In this document: positions 6,293-8,373 of the stretch, piece after piece | Layout of the letters: every line of letters starts with the position of its first letter | Numbering within the stretch: the first letter of the stretch is position 1 | NCBI GenBank assembly: GCA_001779055.1 | Contig: MFJA01000079.1 | Span: 1 to 8,373 of the forward strand | Length of the DNA: 8,373 bases | Origin: Candidatus Gottesmanbacteria bacterium RBG_16_37_8 | Lineage (GTDB): Bacteria; Patescibacteriota; Microgenomatia; 2-02-FULL-39-11 | Direction: 5' to 3' | The notes under the pieces: generated by a model | Told to the model about the DNA's origin: nothing | The model's database searches: none | What the model saw: the letters and a program-made list of their open reading frames with translations, nothing else | Made by a program: the position numbers and the translations under genes

Positions 6293-7667
6293 TTTCTTTT
6301 TTAAACTGCTTAATTTCAGTATCATAAATTTTTATTATTTCCCCTTTTAATTCAAGCGGCAAGGTTTTTGCTGAATATATTTTAAAATATCTATTAATTA
6401 ACCACTGTTTTTTGGCTTCAGTTTGCTTTAACAACTTTTTTATAAAAATATCCATATAACCTCCTCTTACCCCGCGCCGGTAGGCCAAATAGAAGGCTAA
6501 AATCCATTCAGAGTAATATTTAAAAAATTCCTGTCCCTTTTTCAGCTGATTTTTTTTAGAAAAAATATCAAATAAATCTTTTTTCCGGGATTTAAGTAAA
6601 TTACGTTTGAAGCCTAATTTTAGCGGATCAACTCCGATGGCCAGTAAGAAGATATACATCCTGCCACACTCAAAACATTCACTACACCAGCGGTCAGTCT
6701 TGGCTTGCGGCGCATCTCCACAGCAGGATATTTGAAATTGGGCAAGGCTTTGATAGCGATGATGCAAAATATAGGTGACGAGCAGTTCATAAACAGGTTC
6801 AACCAGACTTCCCAGTAAGGTAGGCAAGGCAAATATTCTCAATAAATTATTGGCATGCAACATCCATTCCCTACTCTGTTCAAAATAAAGATTAACTTTA
6901 TAGCCTTCTTTATCAACTTCATAATCATTAGTGTTTTGTTCATTGGCATAAAATAAATATTTGGCTTGATTAAAGTAGATATAGGGCAATAATAATAAGG
7001 TGTATTGCAGCTGCAGCATATCCCAACCCCACATCTCTCTTCCTTTTTGACGCAATCTTCCAATTGTAATCGGCCAGTAATTTACTTTGATGCCGACGGC
7101 TTTTTCGAATTGCGGGATCATTTTTTGACGCATTTCATTTTCGTAACGACTTAAGGGTTCTGCTCCAAAAAAAAGCAGAGGTTTTATTTTGAGTTCCCGG
7201 ATAAGTCCCAGTGTCAGTAAGCTATCCTTACCAAAAGTAAAAGGAATGACGGCGTTCCTGTGCAGGTTGGTAAGCGGTGTAACTGAATAGGATTTGGGGA
7301 ATCCGCTAAATTCAATTTGCTGCTGACGGTTAAATAAGGTTTTAATAAGTCCGGAGGTTTGATGTTTAAACTCTGAAAATTCAATCACCGTTTCAGGTAA
7401 AGAAAAAAGGAGTCCATGAAAAAATAAAGAATCAATTACGGGCGGCGGAAAATTATAAATAATGCGGCAATTCTTTAAAAAAATAAAATGTCTGGTGAAT
7501 AAAACTGCTGCTGATTCGGAAAGTATGCTTTTAAATTGTTGAGGAAAATTGTGCCAGATATTTTCCGGATATAAATGCTGATATTTACGGTTTCCAACCA
7601 GAATGATAAAACCGTTATTTAATAATTTGACGGAAACAGAAATATCCTTCATCTTGGGAAATAACAA
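6255..7667 (-). CDS. PP-loop ATP pyrophosphatase-like protein with Cys4 site (MurL/QueC-like), paralogue B
   Basis: This 470-residue paralogue of the plus-strand neighbour is collinear along nearly its whole length. Shared blocks are YPENIW at 33-38, IPFTFGKDSLLT at 141-152 (PP-loop variant), GAEPLSRYE at about 168-176, WGWDMLQLQYTLLLLPY at about 213-229, NEQNTND at 242-248, FEQSREWML at 262-270, and LVEPVYELL at about 288-296. Cys315/Cys316 with Cys328, Cys331 and Cys334 form the putative Zn site, followed by RMYIF and GFKRNLL. All apparent catalytic and metal residues are kept, so it should be active; substrate unknown, as for paralogue A. The start is uncertain: TTG at 7667 lies 4 bases after the HD gene's stop, while ATG at 7652 would drop five residues; neither has a Shine-Dalgarno. 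The C-terminus runs about ten residues past the paralogue's end, and its last 12 codons plus stop lie antisense to paralogue A. It is likely translated from an operon with the HD gene. Confidence 0.85.
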   Translation of the reverse strand: MLFPKMKDISVSVKLLNNGFIILVGNRKYQHLYPENIWHNFPQQFKSILSESAAVLFTRHFIFLKNCRIIYNFPPPVIDSLFFHGLLFSLPETVIEFSEFKHQTSGLIKTLFNRQQQIEFSGFPKSYSVTPLTNLHRNAVIPFTFGKDSLLTLGLIRELKIKPLLFFGAEPLSRYENEMRQKMIPQFEKAVGIKVNYWPITIGRLRQKGREMWGWDMLQLQYTLLLLPYIYFNQAKYLFYANEQNTNDYEVDKEGYKVNLYFEQSREWMLHANNLLRIFALPTLLGSLVEPVYELLVTYILHHRYQSLAQFQISCCGDAPQAKTDRWCSECFECGRMYIFLLAIGVDPLKLGFKRNLLKSRKKDLFDIFSKKNQLKKGQEFFKYYSEWILAFYLAYRRGVRGGYMDIFIKKLLKQTEAKKQWLINRYFKIYSAKTLPLELKGEIIKIYDTEIKQFKKEIRPFFATRGGRY

Positions 7668-7671
7668 CAGA

Positions 7672-8235
7672 TTATAAGCCTAAATCCTGACTTATATCCT
7701 TCATCGCTTTAAGGGCAATGTCGATAAATCCGGGCAAATTAATTTTTAATTTTTCCTGACACAGGGCGATTTGTTCTCTGCGTACACCTGCGGCAAAATG
7801 TTTAACAGGAAATTTATGGAGGATGGAATCAACATCTACATTAGCAAGACTTTTTCCTTTAACCAGGGCAACGGCAACAATAAGACCGGTCAATTCATCA
7901 GAGCAATATAAAGACCATTCAAGGTTATTTTGAGGCTGGTTTTGGCCGTTATGAGCATAATTATGAGAAAGAATGGCATTCAATATTTCCGAATCATCCA
8001 CGCATTCATTCTTTAGCCATTCAGCCATTTTAATAGTGTGAGTCTGCGGATTATCTTTTGTTTCCTCGTAATCACCGTCATGAAGAAGACCGACAATAGC
8101 CCATTTTTCTTCATCTGCTTTAAAATGCTTAGCTAGCGCCTTCATGACAGCCTCGACGGCCAGACAATGTCTGATCAAATTCTGATTTTTCATGTGGGTG
8201 TTTAATAAATTCCAAGCTTGTTGTCTGTTCATCAT
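7672..8235 (-). CDS. HD-superfamily hydrolase (HDIG/COG2316-like)
   Basis: A 187-residue single-domain protein of the HD metal-dependent phosphohydrolase superfamily. Visible metal ligands are His23 in LIRHCLAVE, the HD doublet His52-Asp53 in GLLHDGDYE, His66 in PQTHTIKMAEW, His91 in AILSHNYAHNG, and Asp113 in YCSDELTGLIVAVALV. A conserved KFPVKHFAAGVRREQI segment follows at about 141-156. Length and motif spacing fit the small predicted hydrolases grouped as COG2316, close to full length. HD enzymes usually cleave phosphate mono- or diesters, often nucleotides; the substrate here is unknown. It starts with two consecutive ATG codons (8235, 8232) and I chose the first. It lies 12 bases after the upstream partial gene and 4 bases before the PP-loop paralogue B, so the three are probably one operon, suggesting but not proving a shared pathway. 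A TATAAA at 8246-8241 is the only nearby -10-like sequence. Confidence 0.9.
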   Translation of the reverse strand: MMNRQQAWNLLNTHMKNQNLIRHCLAVEAVMKALAKHFKADEEKWAIVGLLHDGDYEETKDNPQTHTIKMAEWLKNECVDDSEILNAILSHNYAHNGQNQPQNNLEWSLYCSDELTGLIVAVALVKGKSLANVDVDSILHKFPVKHFAAGVRREQIALCQEKLKINLPGFIDIALKAMKDISQDLGL

Positions 8236-8247
8236 AATTATTTATAT

Positions 8248-8373
8248 TCAGGAAGCGGAAATAATTCCGGCAAATTCCAACTTACCCCCACAATATTTAA
8301 TAATAATATCAATCGTCTCTTTTAAAGTTCTTTCCACCATTTCCCGATTAATATCATAAACCCATTCGCAATT
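8248..8373 (-). CDS. Partial unrecognised gene (C-terminal 41 codons)
   Basis: From the right edge a minus-strand frame reads 41 residues to a TGA at 8250-8248; the N-terminal part lies outside the window. The visible part looks like one amphipathic helix (DINREMVERTLKETIDIIIKY) followed by a short CGGKLEFAGIISAS tail. This is too little to assign a family. Support for coding comes from the open frame up to the edge, tight 12-base spacing to the HD gene on the same strand, and plausible protein composition. It would be the most upstream visible member of the operon that contains the HD and PP-loop genes. Confidence 0.55.
   Translation of the reverse strand, partial: NCEWVYDINREMVERTLKETIDIIIKYCGGKLEFAGIISAS

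Noticed and set aside
4826..7667. One paralogue as a pseudogene of the other
   Set aside because: Both frames are intact over nearly the same length and keep the GKDS loop, the NEQ/FEQS block and the Cys cluster.
7642..7704. Eleven-base direct repeat (ATATCCTTCAT at 7642-7652 and 7694-7704) across the junction of the HD and PP-loop genes
   Set aside because: Both copies are codons for MKDI in coding sequence, too short and too isolated to call a duplication or a regulatory site.
3995..8250. Recoding of TGA as glycine (code 25, as in Gracilibacteria)
   Set aside because: TGA ends the spermidine-synthase-like gene and the right-edge partial gene at sensible places, and no long gene contains an internal TGA.

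Overview
This is an AT-rich, tightly packed bacterial window. It uses the standard stop codons: both TAA and TGA end genes here. It has no rRNA, tRNA, CRISPR array, transposase or other mobile gene, and no gene-free stretch longer than about 150 bases. The only gene named with certainty is secA. The organism cannot be fixed from the sequence. Short intergenic gaps, starts without Shine-Dalgarno sequences, a short spermidine-synthase-like protein and a GC-rich palindrome sitting inside a gene remind me of Candidate Phyla Radiation (Patescibacteria/Microgenomates-type) genomes. That assignment is inference.

Layout. (1) 1-1166, minus strand: an unrecognised soluble protein of at least 388 residues, cut by the left edge. 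(2) 1258-3960, minus: secA, the Sec preprotein translocase ATPase. (3) 3995-4672, minus: a spermidine-synthase-fold protein with a palindromic element inside its reading frame. It lies 34 bases upstream of secA and is probably co-transcribed with it. (4) 4673-4825: a divergent intergenic region with promoter-like elements. (5) 4826-6292, plus, and 6255-7667, minus: two paralogous proteins facing each other and overlapping by 38 bases at their 3' ends. (6) 7672-8235, minus: an HD-superfamily hydrolase. (7) 8248-8373, minus: the last 41 codons of an unrecognised gene cut by the right edge. Items 7, 6 and the minus-strand paralogue are separated by only 12 and 4 bases, so they look like one operon.

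The most interesting part is the convergent paralogue pair. Both proteins carry an FTFGKDS motif, resembling the PP-loop (SGGxDS) of ATP pyrophosphatases. Both also carry a late Cys...WCxxCxxC cluster like the zinc site of QueC-type enzymes, and a middle NEQ...ND...G...N..FEQS block. This combination resembles the MurL-type (UDP-MurNAc-L-Ala-L-Glu epimerase) branch of the PP-loop superfamily. They probably activate a substrate with ATP, releasing AMP and pyrophosphate, but the substrate cannot be read from the sequence. Both copies keep all the apparent active-site motifs, so neither looks like a decaying duplicate.
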